Under the pieces are notes generated by a model that saw nothing but the letters and a program-made list of their open reading frames with translations, did no database searches and was not told where the DNA came from. Positions 56,601-63,836 of a stretch of 64,000 bases of DNA are shown piece after piece. Source of the DNA: Alloalcanivorax balearicus MACL04 (lineage in GTDB: Bacteria > Pseudomonadota > Gammaproteobacteria > Pseudomonadales > Alcanivoracaceae); contig NZ_ARXS01000012.1 in the NCBI RefSeq assembly GCF_025532145.1, positions 56,188 through 120,187 of the forward strand, read 5' to 3'. Made by a program: the position numbers and the translations under genes. Position 1 is the stretch's first letter. Each line of letters starts with the position of its first letter.

Positions 56601-57572
56601 GATCTGGCCCTGCGTTCCACCGAGTGGGAAGACGACGACGTCCTGGCACGGCAATTCCTCGCCAGCAGCCGCCACGCTTACGGTGGCCAAAGCTGGGGGG
56701 ACAGTCCCGGGACGGCCAACCTGCTGGCCGAGCAACTGCACGGCACCGAGGCGGCGATCATGTCACGCTCGTCAAACCTGCACGGCGTGCTGTCCACCGA
56801 CCATCCCTTTGAATTTCTTGGCGGCTTGTCGTCGGCCATTCGTCATCTGGACGGCAAGGCGCCGCAGTTATTGATCTCCGACTTGCGCGGCGGCGCCGTC
56901 AACACCACCGGCCTGGAACGCTTCCTCGCCAACGAATTGCGCGTGCGTTACCTCAACCCGCAATGGATCGGCGCCATGCAGCAGGAAGGTTACGCCGGCA
57001 CCCTGGAGGTCCTCAACGCCACCAACAATCTGTTCGGCTGGCAGGCCATGGATCCCGACACCGTGCGCGACGACCAGTGGCAGTCGCTGTTCGACACCTA
57101 TGTCACTGATACCCGCGACCTGGGTACCAATGAATGGTTCGAGCAGCATAACCCCACCGCTCAGGCACAGCTCCTGGAACGCATGGCCGAGGCCATCCGC
57201 AAGGGCTACTGGGACGCTTCCGAGCAAACCCGCCGCCAATTGGCGCAACGCTGGCAAACCCTGTCGGAACAGTTCGAAGTGGACACCGGCGCCGAGGTGA
57301 CCCGCCGCTTCATCGCCGACATGGCGCGGGGCTTCGGGCTGAGCACCGGCCCCGCACCGGACAACGACGCCGCGCCCGACACCGATATGCCGGAACCCCG
57401 GGAAGCCGCCAATGCGCCCTCCCAAACCCTGGAGGGTCAGGTTCTGGAGCCGGTGGCGGCCAACTCCGCGCAGGACCATAACCGCCAATGGTGGGCGCTG
57501 TTGCTGATGTTGCTATTGATCGGCGCTGGCGGCCTGCGGCAAGTGCTAAGCCAACGCCATGCGCCGGGCTGA
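53676..57572 (+). CDS. Exported, membrane-anchored CobN-like protein
   Basis: A 1,298-residue CobN/magnesium-chelatase H-like protein. Unlike cytoplasmic CobN of cobalamin synthesis it begins with a signal peptide (LLLTCLLIGLSGAAAAEP) and ends with a transmembrane helix (WWALLLMLLLIGAGGLRQVL), so the large chelatase body should lie in the periplasm. Family motifs include LIHLGTHGTQEWLPGKD, HLHEDLGW, GRNLYAFEADKIPARAAYDA, AFSLWASEAIRHLGV and WEDDDVLARQFLASSRHAYGG. No CobS/CobT or other B12 genes are near. ATG overlaps the receptor stop by one base (TGATG). The likely role is in metal import with the TonB receptor; cobaltochelatase activity is not implied. Confidence 0.88.
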   Translation: MSAQPLHYFRLLLTCLLIGLSGAAAAEPLIQVFHNDFVSAEKFQQLRTFAKQEGMALRHLNVETSTAATVRQAASSAALIVLDVPRPNDRVMVTQKLDVIPEYSERPRLIIGGGRPGWEQLQPRHGGVLSALYAAGGEHNFRRFFALAKALQGGAPAPAHLLEAPEALPGNGFYHPRAPRVFEHIDDYLGWHDTQRQSRPEGRVAFLIHRGVVSDLLTREVDTLIARSEAAGLLPIVFWFDAAGSEGLSDALGNGRVDVLVNLTHLRDGKARRRDFLALDIPVIQTLRFRDGEAGDWPDAKSGVAPRTTAVFLATPEGWGISDPTVLSAITGGVDDLLPAQTDALIGKLRSLVALRHTPAADKKLALMYWNYPAGEKNLGASNLNLPRSIVSIQTALTEAGYSVGEPVTEQQVIAAGQRMLGALYGTVSLDELLAEDMAALFPVDEYQQWLARLPSSRRAELKRGGEPERHDAVREVNGKLYFVIPRWRLGRLLVMPQIPRTGDPSAHYHDTDSIPDPLYMAAYLYLQRQYQANALIHLGTHGTQEWLPGKDRGLAASDYPWLAVGDLPVFYPYIQDNVGEAIQAKRRGRAVTISHQTPPFAPAGLYDQLRDLHHLIHEYQQLDPGMVREQVSARIREATIDAHLHEDLGWTAQQTEQDFATFLQQLHDHLHELARAAMPLGLHTFGEPAKDEHRISTVMQQLGEPFYTALGTDHEELFAVDQDDLSTTLPYQTVRRFLDPEASQDTPDDLADFAGRARQLNQHLINTQENEALLAGLEGRFVRPGSGGDPIRNPDVASGRNLYAFEADKIPARAAYDAAGTAYTQLVQAFRAEHDGAWPRKLAFSLWASEAIRHLGVTEAQILHALGLRPVWDSAGRVTELEIIPAAELGRPRTDVVVQVTGVYRDQFDSFMRLLDDALTRLAKLDEPGNPIAINNRRIAAALRQQGLPDAEAEAAARHRLFGNAPGEYGTGVPDLALRSTEWEDDDVLARQFLASSRHAYGGQSWGDSPGTANLLAEQLHGTEAAIMSRSSNLHGVLSTDHPFEFLGGLSSAIRHLDGKAPQLLISDLRGGAVNTTGLERFLANELRVRYLNPQWIGAMQQEGYAGTLEVLNATNNLFGWQAMDPDTVRDDQWQSLFDTYVTDTRDLGTNEWFEQHNPTAQAQLLERMAEAIRKGYWDASEQTRRQLAQRWQTLSEQFEVDTGAEVTRRFIADMARGFGLSTGPAPDNDAAPDTDMPEPREAANAPSQTLEGQVLEPVAANSAQDHNRQWWALLLMLLLIGAGGLRQVLSQRHAPG

Positions 57573-57634
57573 CCCGGCGCCCGCTATCGACCCAGAAAAA
57601 TTCGCCCCAAGAACCCTGACCAACAGAGACCTGC

Positions 57635-58153
57635 ATGACCGCTTTCTCCGAAATCGAATCCCTGCTCTACGCCGTTTCCCGCCTGTTCCTGGCGCCCGTC
57701 ATGGTGCTGATCGCCGCCGCCCTGGCCTACGCGCTGGTCATGTTTGGTGCCTTCGCCGTGGAAGCCTGGCAGCGCCGGCGGGCGAATCATCCAAGCGCGC
57801 TGTTTGCCTTCGCCCGGCAAGGTATCGGCCCGGACGAGGCGAAACGACAGCCGGCCAGTGACGATCTGGAACTGTGGATCATGAGGCGCTTGGAATGGCT
57901 GCGCATCGTGTCCCGCACCGCGCCCATGCTCGGCCTGATCGCCACCATGATCCCCATGGGCCCGGCGCTGTTGGCACTGGGGAATAACGACGCCGGCGCC
58001 GTCGGCAAAAACATGGTGGCCGCGTTTTCCGCCGTGATCCTGGCTCTGTTGGCGGCCAGCATCTGCTTTTTCATCCTCACCGTTCGCCGGCGCTGGTTGC
58101 TGCAGGACCTGCTCGAACTGGAACAGCAACGCCACCAGGAGGGGCGGCACTGA
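57635..58153 (+). CDS. MotA/TolQ/ExbB-like proton channel protein
   Basis: A 172-residue inner-membrane protein with about three transmembrane segments: one near residues 17-40 and two near 93-112 and 125-150. The pattern RTAPMLGLIATMIPMGPAL is the ExbB/TolQ/MotA-type segment. It lies 62 bases after the CobN-like gene and overlaps the DUF2149 gene by one base. It is probably a dedicated energiser using the proton motive force for the TonB receptor or the anchored CobN-like protein. Confidence 0.87.
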   Translation: MTAFSEIESLLYAVSRLFLAPVMVLIAAALAYALVMFGAFAVEAWQRRRANHPSALFAFARQGIGPDEAKRQPASDDLELWIMRRLEWLRIVSRTAPMLGLIATMIPMGPALLALGNNDAGAVGKNMVAAFSAVILALLAASICFFILTVRRRWLLQDLLELEQQRHQEGRH

Positions 58154-58461
58154 TGCGCTTTCTGGACGACGAGGACGCCAACGATCCGATGCTCTCGGTG
58201 GTCAATCTGATCGACCTTTTCCTGGTCATCATTGGCATGCTGATGGTGGTGATCGCGCAGAACCCGCTGAATCCGTTCTCGCAGGACAAGGTGGTGGTAG
58301 TGGAAAACCCGGGCGAGGCCGACATGCGCATCACCATCAAGGACGGGCAGGAACTGACGCGCTACGAATCCAACGGCGAAGTCGGCCAGGGCCAAGGATC
58401 ACGGGCCGGCGTCACCTACCGGCTCGATGACGGACGCATGATCTACGTGCCGGAAGAATGA
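58153..58461 (+). CDS. DUF2149 protein (ExbD-like partner)
   Basis: A 102-residue protein with one transmembrane helix (residues 17-37, NLIDLFLVIIGMLMVVIA) after a short cytoplasmic start, then a periplasmic part. The topology is that of ExbD/TolR. The family name is DUF2149, known from neighbourhoods of CobN-like and ExbB-like proteins. ATG overlaps the preceding stop (TGATG). Last gene of the operon. Confidence 0.88.
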   Translation: MRFLDDEDANDPMLSVVNLIDLFLVIIGMLMVVIAQNPLNPFSQDKVVVVENPGEADMRITIKDGQELTRYESNGEVGQGQGSRAGVTYRLDDGRMIYVPEE

Positions 58462-58467
58462 ACCGGA

Positions 58468-59283
58468 CTATTCCGCCCGATACTGTTCCTTCAGCTCCGC
58501 CAGACGCTGCCCCGCTGTTTCGCTGAACGCATGATCATCGAACAGCGGCTCGCCCTCCGCGCCATCCAGTCCCACCACGGTGACACTGAACTGCGCGTCT
58601 TCGGGGACATCCGGATCGCCCCAGGGGCCAAAACGGCTCGGTGACAGGCTCCAGGTGGCTTTTTCTCCCGGCTCCAGACCACCGGGAATCTCGTAGCTGA
58701 AATCGTCCTCGAACCAGGGCACGCTGCGATCCGGGCTGATGAAACGCCCCTGGAAGTGCGCCCGGGACACCGGCTTATCGGTACCGTTCACCACCGACAG
58801 CTCAATGACCGGTTCCTTGCCGAACATCTTGCGGTCCTTCATGAAGAAATTGGCCGAGGCCACCTGAAATCGGGACAAGGCCGCCCGCTCCCGATCCGCT
58901 TTGGCTTTCTCCGCCTCCAGGGCTTTGATTTCTTCCTCCGCCTTGTCCCTGCGGGCCTGTTCCCGGGCCTGCTGAATGCGATCCGCCTGGGCGATCACCG
59001 CCTTGGCGGTCTTGCCATTCAGGGCGAGCCGCAAAATCTCTTGCACATCATCGGGATCGCCTTCCACGGAGGCAGCGAAATTCGTTTTATCGGAGACGAT
59101 CACTTGCAGCGCTTGCTCGAAGCGGTCGGCCTGCTCCGGCGGCAAACCATCGCGGACCTGGGCGATGGACGTTTGCAACGTCTGTTCGGAACCGCCATCA
59201 ATGGTGGATTCGGAGCAAGCGGTCAATGCCACCGTGGCGACGGCCACCAGCAAAGCGCCACGGCATCGGGATATTCCTTTCAT
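58468..59283 (-). CDS. Lipoprotein with coiled coil, unknown function
   Basis: A 271-residue lipoprotein. From ATG 59283 (GGAGG site 4-5 bases before) a signal peptide leads to lipobox ALTAC (Cys 22). Residues 30-90 resemble the DUF6694 lipoprotein type (LQTSIAQVRDGLPPEQADRFEQAL), residues 95-140 form a charged coiled coil (IQQAREQARRDKAEEEIKAL), and the C-terminus is beta-rich. It faces the DUF2149 gene, convergently, only 6 bases apart. A role in the envelope is likely; no partner is clear. Confidence 0.75.
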   Translation of the reverse strand: MKGISRCRGALLVAVATVALTACSESTIDGGSEQTLQTSIAQVRDGLPPEQADRFEQALQVIVSDKTNFAASVEGDPDDVQEILRLALNGKTAKAVIAQADRIQQAREQARRDKAEEEIKALEAEKAKADRERAALSRFQVASANFFMKDRKMFGKEPVIELSVVNGTDKPVSRAHFQGRFISPDRSVPWFEDDFSYEIPGGLEPGEKATWSLSPSRFGPWGDPDVPEDAQFSVTVVGLDGAEGEPLFDDHAFSETAGQRLAELKEQYRAE

Positions 59284-59430
59284 AGAACCTCCGTGATCAG
59301 TGCAGGCCGGACTATAGCACCCCCTTGTGAACACGAACCATACCGGGCGCACAAGACAAGTATCGCGACCTGCTTACCGATCTAACGGAGCGGCTGTAGA
59401 TACCATCTCTCCTAACAGGCCACAACGACG

Positions 59431-60417
59431 TTAAGTCGTTTGTGGTCTGTATTCCTGCTGATGCTTGAGCACGCCGTAAGCGATATGCAGGAGTTTCCGC
59501 ATCGCCGCAACGACAATGCTCAAGCCCGCCTTGCCTTACGCCGCCATACGCTGCTTGAGGGCCCGCACTTCCGGGGTGTACGTCTGCGCCGTCACGCCCG
59601 ACATATACAGCGTTTTCCGCAACAAGCCCGCGGAACCGCGACCTATCCGGGACGGTTTGTCCACCGAGGTGCCGGATTGTCGGTGTCGGGGCACCAGGCC
59701 CACGAACGCCGCCCATTGCCGGGCACTACCGAACGTTCGGCTGTGGTAGCTGCACAACAGCACCCGCGAGGACGCCTCACCAATCGCCGGAATGCTCTCC
59801 AGTAACGCCCGCTCCCGCTTCAGGTGCGGATGACCATCGATGTGATCATCGATGTCGTCCTTCAACCGACGGATCTCCGCCTCCAGCGCTGTGATCATGT
59901 CCCGGATCGACGCCGTCACTCGCGCTGGGGTCGTGGTCGCCAGGGCTTTTTCCAAGCGATGCTGCTCTCGGTCCCGATCCTTCTCCAGGGCTCTGAGCCG
60001 CCCAAGAAGCCCTCGCAGATGCCGGATCTCCTCCGGTTCCGGCTGCCACCGGGACAGGCGATCGCCTTTCTCCAGCCCATACCGGGCCAGCACACCGCTA
60101 TCCTGCTTGTCCGTCTTATGCGTTTGCCCTTCGGACTTAGCGAAGTGGTGGACCCATTTCGGGTTCGCCACGATCACCACAAAGCCCGCCTCGTGCAGGG
60201 CATACGCGACCGTTTCGTGATACACGCTGGTCGATTCCAGAACCACACGAACCGCCTGCGGCGGCGCCCCGGTTTTCTCCTGCAGCCAGCGGATCAGCGC
60301 TGGCATCTCCCGGGCGTGATTGCGGAACACCCGAGTTTTGATCTTGTTGCGCTGGGGATCGCGCAGCCACAGCACATCCAGCTTCGCCTTACTGACGTCA
60401 ATACCCACATTCTCCAT
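59431..60417 (-). pseudogene. IS110-family transposase with in-frame stop
   Basis: The translated part is 293 residues (59536-60417), an IS110 DEDD transposase. DEDD-domain signatures are VGIDVSKAKLDV (residue 4 on), VVLESTSVYH and DKQDSGVLAR; the C-terminal Transposase_20 part has IPAIGEASSRVLL and the likely catalytic Ser in HRQSGTS. A TAA at 59536-59538 interrupts it, and the same frame continues at once with GKAGLSIVVAAMRKLLHIA and LKHQQ to a second stop at 59431. That tail is the normal family C-terminus, so the protein has lost about 34 residues by a nonsense change. Readthrough or a functional truncated form cannot be excluded. Confidence 0.9.
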
Positions 60418-60600
60418 CTTCCCATTCCTCGCCTTGTCTATACGGCTTCATCCCGTTGCTCCGGGAGAGCCCGGTTACCATTCAGGGTTGGAAGAAAAGG
60501 GCCGGGGCCTGATCTACAGCACAGGATCAACGTCCTCAGGAGCCTGACAGGTTGCTCCCGGCCCAGGACATCGTATTAGCTAGCTTTAACAATGCCCTCG
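60418..60600 (-). other. IS110 non-coding end, candidate bridge RNA region
   Basis: About 180 bases upstream of the transposase start hold no gene. In IS110-group elements this side encodes a structured bridge RNA that pairs with donor and target DNA. The stretch has GC-rich complementary blocks (CCGGGAGAGCCCGG, and GGCCGGGGCC) compatible with stems. The exact element end was not fixed: IS110 has no terminal repeats to find. Confidence 0.4.
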
Positions 60601-60605
60601 GAGAG

Positions 60606-60782
60606 ATACAAGGAGCTTGCCCTGCAAGCGAATAGCCCAACGAAGGAGGGCCTGGTTCGCCAGCAAGGCTAGCTCCTACGGATATGCTACGAAGCCGCTG
60701 TGGGAGCTTGCCTGCAAGCGAATAGCCCAACGCTGGAAGGCCTGGTTCGCCAGCAAGGCTAGCTCCTACAGCGGCTTCGTGG
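60606..60782. repeat. REP-like repeat (family 1), copy F, direct duplication
   Basis: Two direct copies of a unit with GCAAGCGAATAGCCCAACG and CTGGTTCGCCAGCAAGGC then TAGCTCCTA, the first near 60613-60680 and the second near 60704-60772, joined by TGCTACGAAGCCGCTGTGGG. It separates the IS110 element from roxR. Confidence 0.85.
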
Positions 60783-60826
60783 CCAGTGGGGGATGCGAAG
60801 CGGGCGGTTTCGGAGCTAGTAGAGGA

Positions 60827-61366
60827 TCAGCGCTTCGGCGGCCGCTTCTGTAGCATGCGTTGCAAACTGCGGCGGTGCATGCCCAGGCGGCGGGCGGTTT
60901 CGGAAATATTACCTTCGGCGTCGTTCAAGACCCGCTGAATGTGCTCCCAGCTGGCGCGACGCACCGACATGGGGTCCGCTTCCAGGGCCTCCTCCCGGGA
61001 CGTCGCCTCGCCATGGAGCGCCGCCACCAGAACCTCGATATCCACCGGTTTGGTCAGGTAGTCCATGGCCCCGCTCTTGATTGCCGACACCGCCGTGGCA
61101 ATACTCGCGTATCCGGTCAGCACCACAATGCGGCATTCCGGATCCGCCGCCAGAAGTCGGGGAATCAAAGCCAGCCCCGATGCCTCGCCCAGACGCAAGT
61201 CGAGAACCGCGTAGCGGGGACGAAAAGACAGCAACTGCGCCTCGGCGTCCTCCACGGAGGCCGCATCGCGGACCTCGAATCCCTGTTGTGTCAGCACCCG
61301 GGAAGCGGTTGTCCGGAAAGCGTCATCGTCCTCAATGAGGATAAGCTTCGAGTTCGGCGTACTCAT
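60827..61366 (-). CDS. roxR: Redox response regulator RoxR (ActR/RegA/PrrA type)
   Basis: A 179-residue response regulator. The receiver domain (about residues 8-120) has the acidic pair EDDD at 12-15, the phospho-acceptor at about D56 (YAVLDLRLGE) and K in LTKPVD. The C-terminal Fis-type HTH is at about 150-179 (GNISETARRLGMHRRSLQRML). This short build with a linker and Fis HTH is that of RegA/PrrA/ActR and RoxR. It overlaps roxS by 35 bases on the same strand. Confidence 0.95.
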   Translation of the reverse strand: MSTPNSKLILIEDDDAFRTTASRVLTQQGFEVRDAASVEDAEAQLLSFRPRYAVLDLRLGEASGLALIPRLLAADPECRIVVLTGYASIATAVSAIKSGAMDYLTKPVDIEVLVAALHGEATSREEALEADPMSVRRASWEHIQRVLNDAEGNISETARRLGMHRRSLQRMLQKRPPKR

Positions 61367-62630
61367 GTTCTATCGGCTCCCTACGAATACGTTCCATCGG
61401 CAAGCGGAAGCAGGCCATGGCGCCAACGTCTTCGCGATTGTGGAAAACCAGGCTGCCTCCCAGGCGATGGACGATGCCCATGGCCAGGTAGATTCCCAGG
61501 CCGGAACCTTCCACGCCGACACGGCCACCGAGCGGCTCCCGCCCCAGATATGGCACCAATGCAGCGGGAATGCCCGGCCCCTGGTCACACACTTCGATCA
61601 CCAGTTGTCCGGTCTCGACGGCGGCGATGATCGTCACCTGGTCACTGGCCCGGCAGGCATTGGCCACCACAGTGGACAGGGCATGATCCAAAGCCCGGTC
61701 ATAGCGGACAGTGAGTCCTTCCGGATACCGCCCGACATTCAATTGCAGGGTCACATCCGGCGACACCGATCGCCAACGGCGGGCCAGACCTTCAAGCCAA
61801 TCGTTCAATCCCACTTCATTGCCCCGCTCTGATCGCAACTCGCGAATCGAATCGGAAAGATCATCGATGGTGTGCCGGCAGCGGTTGACCTGCTGCCGGA
61901 GCAACACCAGCCGTGCCCTGAGTTCCGGGTCTTGCAGGTCCCCTTCCAGTTCCTGGGCGAGCATCGAGATGGTTGCCAAAGGCGTGCCCAACTCGTGGGC
62001 GGTCCCGGCGGCGATCGCTCCGATTTCCGCCAGATGCTCGTTTTCCATGGCTCGCTCGCGGGCCTGGGACAGTTCGGCATCCATCTGCCGCAGCGTTTGC
62101 CGGGTACGTACCACGAAAAAAATGATCATGCCGGCGCTGACCACGAAGCACAGCCACATGCCGGTGCGGTGCAATAACGGAGGCGGCAACCACGCCAGAT
62201 GCTCCAGCATGGGCAGCGGCGAATAATCAATCAGCAACAGGGAATAACAAAGCAGCGCCACGATGGCCAGGATCAGAGTGCGCCACACGGTCAACATTGC
62301 CGCGGCAAACACCAGCGGCACCAACAGTATGAATATGAACGGATTGGTATGGCCGCCACTAAGGTACAGCAGCATCGTCAGTTGGGCGATGTCCAACAGA
62401 ATATGAGCCGCCACTTCCCACTGCGCCACCCGTGTCCCCCCGCGCAGCCGGCGCTGAGTCCACACATTCACTATCAATAGCGCCAGTATCAGGGCCAGCA
62501 TGGGTACCAGCGGCAGCGGCACCTCCAGCGCGAGCCAGACGCTGGCGATCACCAGCACCTGCCCGATCAACATGGTATACCGCAGCCGAACCAAGCGGCT
62601 CAGATGGGCCGTTTCCACGTTATCCGACAT
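61332..62630 (-). CDS. roxS: Redox sensor histidine kinase RoxS (RegB/PrrB type)
   Basis: A 432-residue membrane sensor kinase with about six N-terminal TM helices. The quinone-sensing heptad GGHTNPF is at residues 92-98, the phosphorylated His at about 212 (GTAHELGTPLATI), and the redox Cys at about 251 (QQVNRCRHTIDDLSD), all as in RegB. The ATPase part has VANACRASDQ and CDQGPGIP. It should activate RoxR under low oxygen or altered quinone state. A RegA-type box precedes it. It is upstream of roxR on the minus strand and coupled to it. Confidence 0.95.
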   Translation of the reverse strand: MSDNVETAHLSRLVRLRYTMLIGQVLVIASVWLALEVPLPLVPMLALILALLIVNVWTQRRLRGGTRVAQWEVAAHILLDIAQLTMLLYLSGGHTNPFIFILLVPLVFAAAMLTVWRTLILAIVALLCYSLLLIDYSPLPMLEHLAWLPPPLLHRTGMWLCFVVSAGMIIFFVVRTRQTLRQMDAELSQARERAMENEHLAEIGAIAAGTAHELGTPLATISMLAQELEGDLQDPELRARLVLLRQQVNRCRHTIDDLSDSIRELRSERGNEVGLNDWLEGLARRWRSVSPDVTLQLNVGRYPEGLTVRYDRALDHALSTVVANACRASDQVTIIAAVETGQLVIEVCDQGPGIPAALVPYLGREPLGGRVGVEGSGLGIYLAMGIVHRLGGSLVFHNREDVGAMACFRLPMERIRREPIEHEYAELEAYPH

Positions 62631-62682
62631 ATCATCATCTCAACTCAATTCACCTTATTCTGCCCTGATCGACCCGGGCCTG

Positions 62683-62703
62683 CCTGCGACAATAGGTCGC
62701 AGG
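62683..62703. promoter_or_regulatory. RegA/RoxR-type box upstream of roxSR
   Basis: CCTGCGAC-N5-GTCGCAGG, a perfect palindrome with 8-base arms, containing the GCGNC-N-GNCGC core reported for RegA/PrrA sites. It lies 53 bases before roxS and 109 bases before the Met-rich peptide gene, so it could serve autoregulation or either promoter. A second copy is at 63595-63615. Confidence 0.8.
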
Positions 62704-62811
62704 ACCGCGCACATCCGTTCATGCAGAATAACATTCTGTCGGCGGCAATGGATTAAACGCTTGTCCACCGACGGAGTGATCCGCAATGGGATTCACAACT
62801 GGAGAGTCATC

Positions 62812-63015
62812 ATGAAAGGTCTATCTGTACGTAGTTTTCTCATCGGCGCTGTCCTGGCTTCCGGGCTGACACTAGGCGGCATGGTGATCGCCAGCGGCGA
62901 CACAGGAACCGGTGGCGCCATGAGCATGATGTCGCAAATGCACAGCATGATGAGCAAATGCAGCACAATGATGGACGGTACCGGGGAACAAACGCCCCAG
63001 CAATCGAAGCCCTGA
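62812..63015 (+). CDS. Small Met-rich exported peptide
   Basis: A 67-residue peptide from ATG 62812 (GGAGA site upstream). Residues 1-27 are a signal or anchor (FLIGAVLASGLTLGGMVIAS). The rest has many Met, one His and one Cys (GGAMSMMSQMHSMMSKCSTMM), a composition seen in periplasmic copper-binding peptides. It stands before a CusA remnant and a CusF-like gene, in the same direction. No family was recognised; copper binding is inferred from composition and context. Confidence 0.7.
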   Translation: MKGLSVRSFLIGAVLASGLTLGGMVIASGDTGTGGAMSMMSQMHSMMSKCSTMMDGTGEQTPQQSKP

Positions 63016-63078
63016 CATGGATATTCAAGGCAGAGCCGGGAACCCTGTTCTCAGGTGTTCTGATAAAGGAAACATGGA

Positions 63079-63207
63079 ATGACGGACAGGTCAGAGCACG
63101 CAGGTGATCGGATCGGACATGGCGGCATGATCAGCGCACCACTTCTGTCCATGCTGGTGGTTCCCGCCGCCTATTACCTAATGCGCCGCAATCGGCGTCC
63201 TGAATAA
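63079..63207 (+). pseudogene. CusA-type RND efflux pump remnant (C-terminal end)
   Basis: A 42-codon frame whose second half, GGMISAPLLSMLVVPAAYYLMRR, is the last transmembrane segment of CusA/HME-RND efflux pumps. The first 14 codons match nothing in frame, as if a frameshift or deletion had removed the rest of the 1,040-residue pump. It is followed 37 bases later by the CusF-like gene, which is the normal order in several cus operons. It is therefore a decay product. Confidence 0.8.
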
Positions 63208-63244
63208 CGTCACTTTCCATTTCACTATCCCAAGGAGACATCCT

Positions 63245-63574
63245 ATGAAACGTCTGAACCTCTTTATCCTCATCGCGGCTCTGATGCCATTCGCCGCTGT
63301 GGCTCATGCTGGAGATATACGGGAACCCGCGTCACCTTTTGACACGGGCACCTCGGCGACGCACCACGCAACCGGGAAAATCGCAAAGGTGGACGGCACC
63401 GCCAACATGCTCACTTTAGCCCATGGTCCTGTCACCACATTGAACTGGCCCCCGATGACAATGGCATTCGGAGTACAGAACACCAGGCTCCTGGATAAGC
63501 TGTCGGAGGGACAAACCATCGATTTCGAATTCACATACGATGGGAGCAATTACATCATTACCGAAGTCCAGTAG
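63245..63574 (+). CDS. cusF: CusF-like periplasmic copper-binding protein
   Basis: A 109-residue protein with signal peptide residues 1-22 (VAHAG). The CusF-like domain has HHATGKIAKVDG and the Cu(I)-binding Trp/Met set in LNWPPMTMAFGV, matching the His, Trp and two Met of CusF. It delivers Cu(I) or Ag(I) to a Cus efflux pump, but the pump is only a remnant here. Ribosome site AAGGAG upstream of the ATG. It may still buffer copper on its own. Confidence 0.92.
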   Translation: MKRLNLFILIAALMPFAAVAHAGDIREPASPFDTGTSATHHATGKIAKVDGTANMLTLAHGPVTTLNWPPMTMAFGVQNTRLLDKLSEGQTIDFEFTYDGSNYIITEVQ

Positions 63575-63588
63575 CCCTGCTCCCTGGG

Positions 63589-63621
63589 CTCTGCCCTGCG
63601 ACAATCTGTCGCAGGGCAGAG
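63589..63621. promoter_or_regulatory. Second RegA/RoxR-type box, inside a perfect hairpin
   Basis: CTCTGCCCTGCGAC-N5-GTCGCAGGGCAGAG is a 14-base perfect stem. Its inner part (63595-63615) is the same CCTGCGAC-N5-GTCGCAGG palindrome as at 62683. It stands after the CusF-like stop and could be a regulator site for the next gene or a 3' hairpin; no T run follows, which disfavours a terminator. Confidence 0.7.
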
Positions 63622-63715
63622 CACGGAAAGCTCGGACAGAATAGAAGAAAGTCACCACGCTCTCGGAAGTAACCTTTCCGGGGTGGCGCTCCGTTAACAC
63701 ACCACAGGAAATACC

Positions 63716-63772
63716 ATGACCAAGCTCATCGTCGGCGCCTTGTCTTTGTGGGTAAGCGGATTAAATGGTTGA
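63716..63772 (+). pseudogene. Truncated exported-protein start (18 codons)
   Basis: ATG at 63716 opens MTKLIVGALSLWVSGLNG then a stop. It resembles the beginning of a signal peptide whose gene has been cut off, consistent with the decay of this metal locus. No second half was found in the following 60 bases. It could equally be chance. Confidence 0.3.
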
Positions 63773-63836
63773 TCTTACCTTTGCATGAGAGTGAGACAGA
63801 CCGGCATCTCATCGGATTATCTGGTTGATGCTTCAC

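Noticed and set aside
53676..57572. Cobalamin biosynthesis CobN
   Set aside because: Signal peptide, C-terminal membrane helix, TonB/ExbB-like partners and absence of cob genes argue for a metal uptake role.
63716..63772. Functional 18-residue peptide
   Set aside because: Too short to support; kept only as a low-confidence truncated start in a decaying locus.
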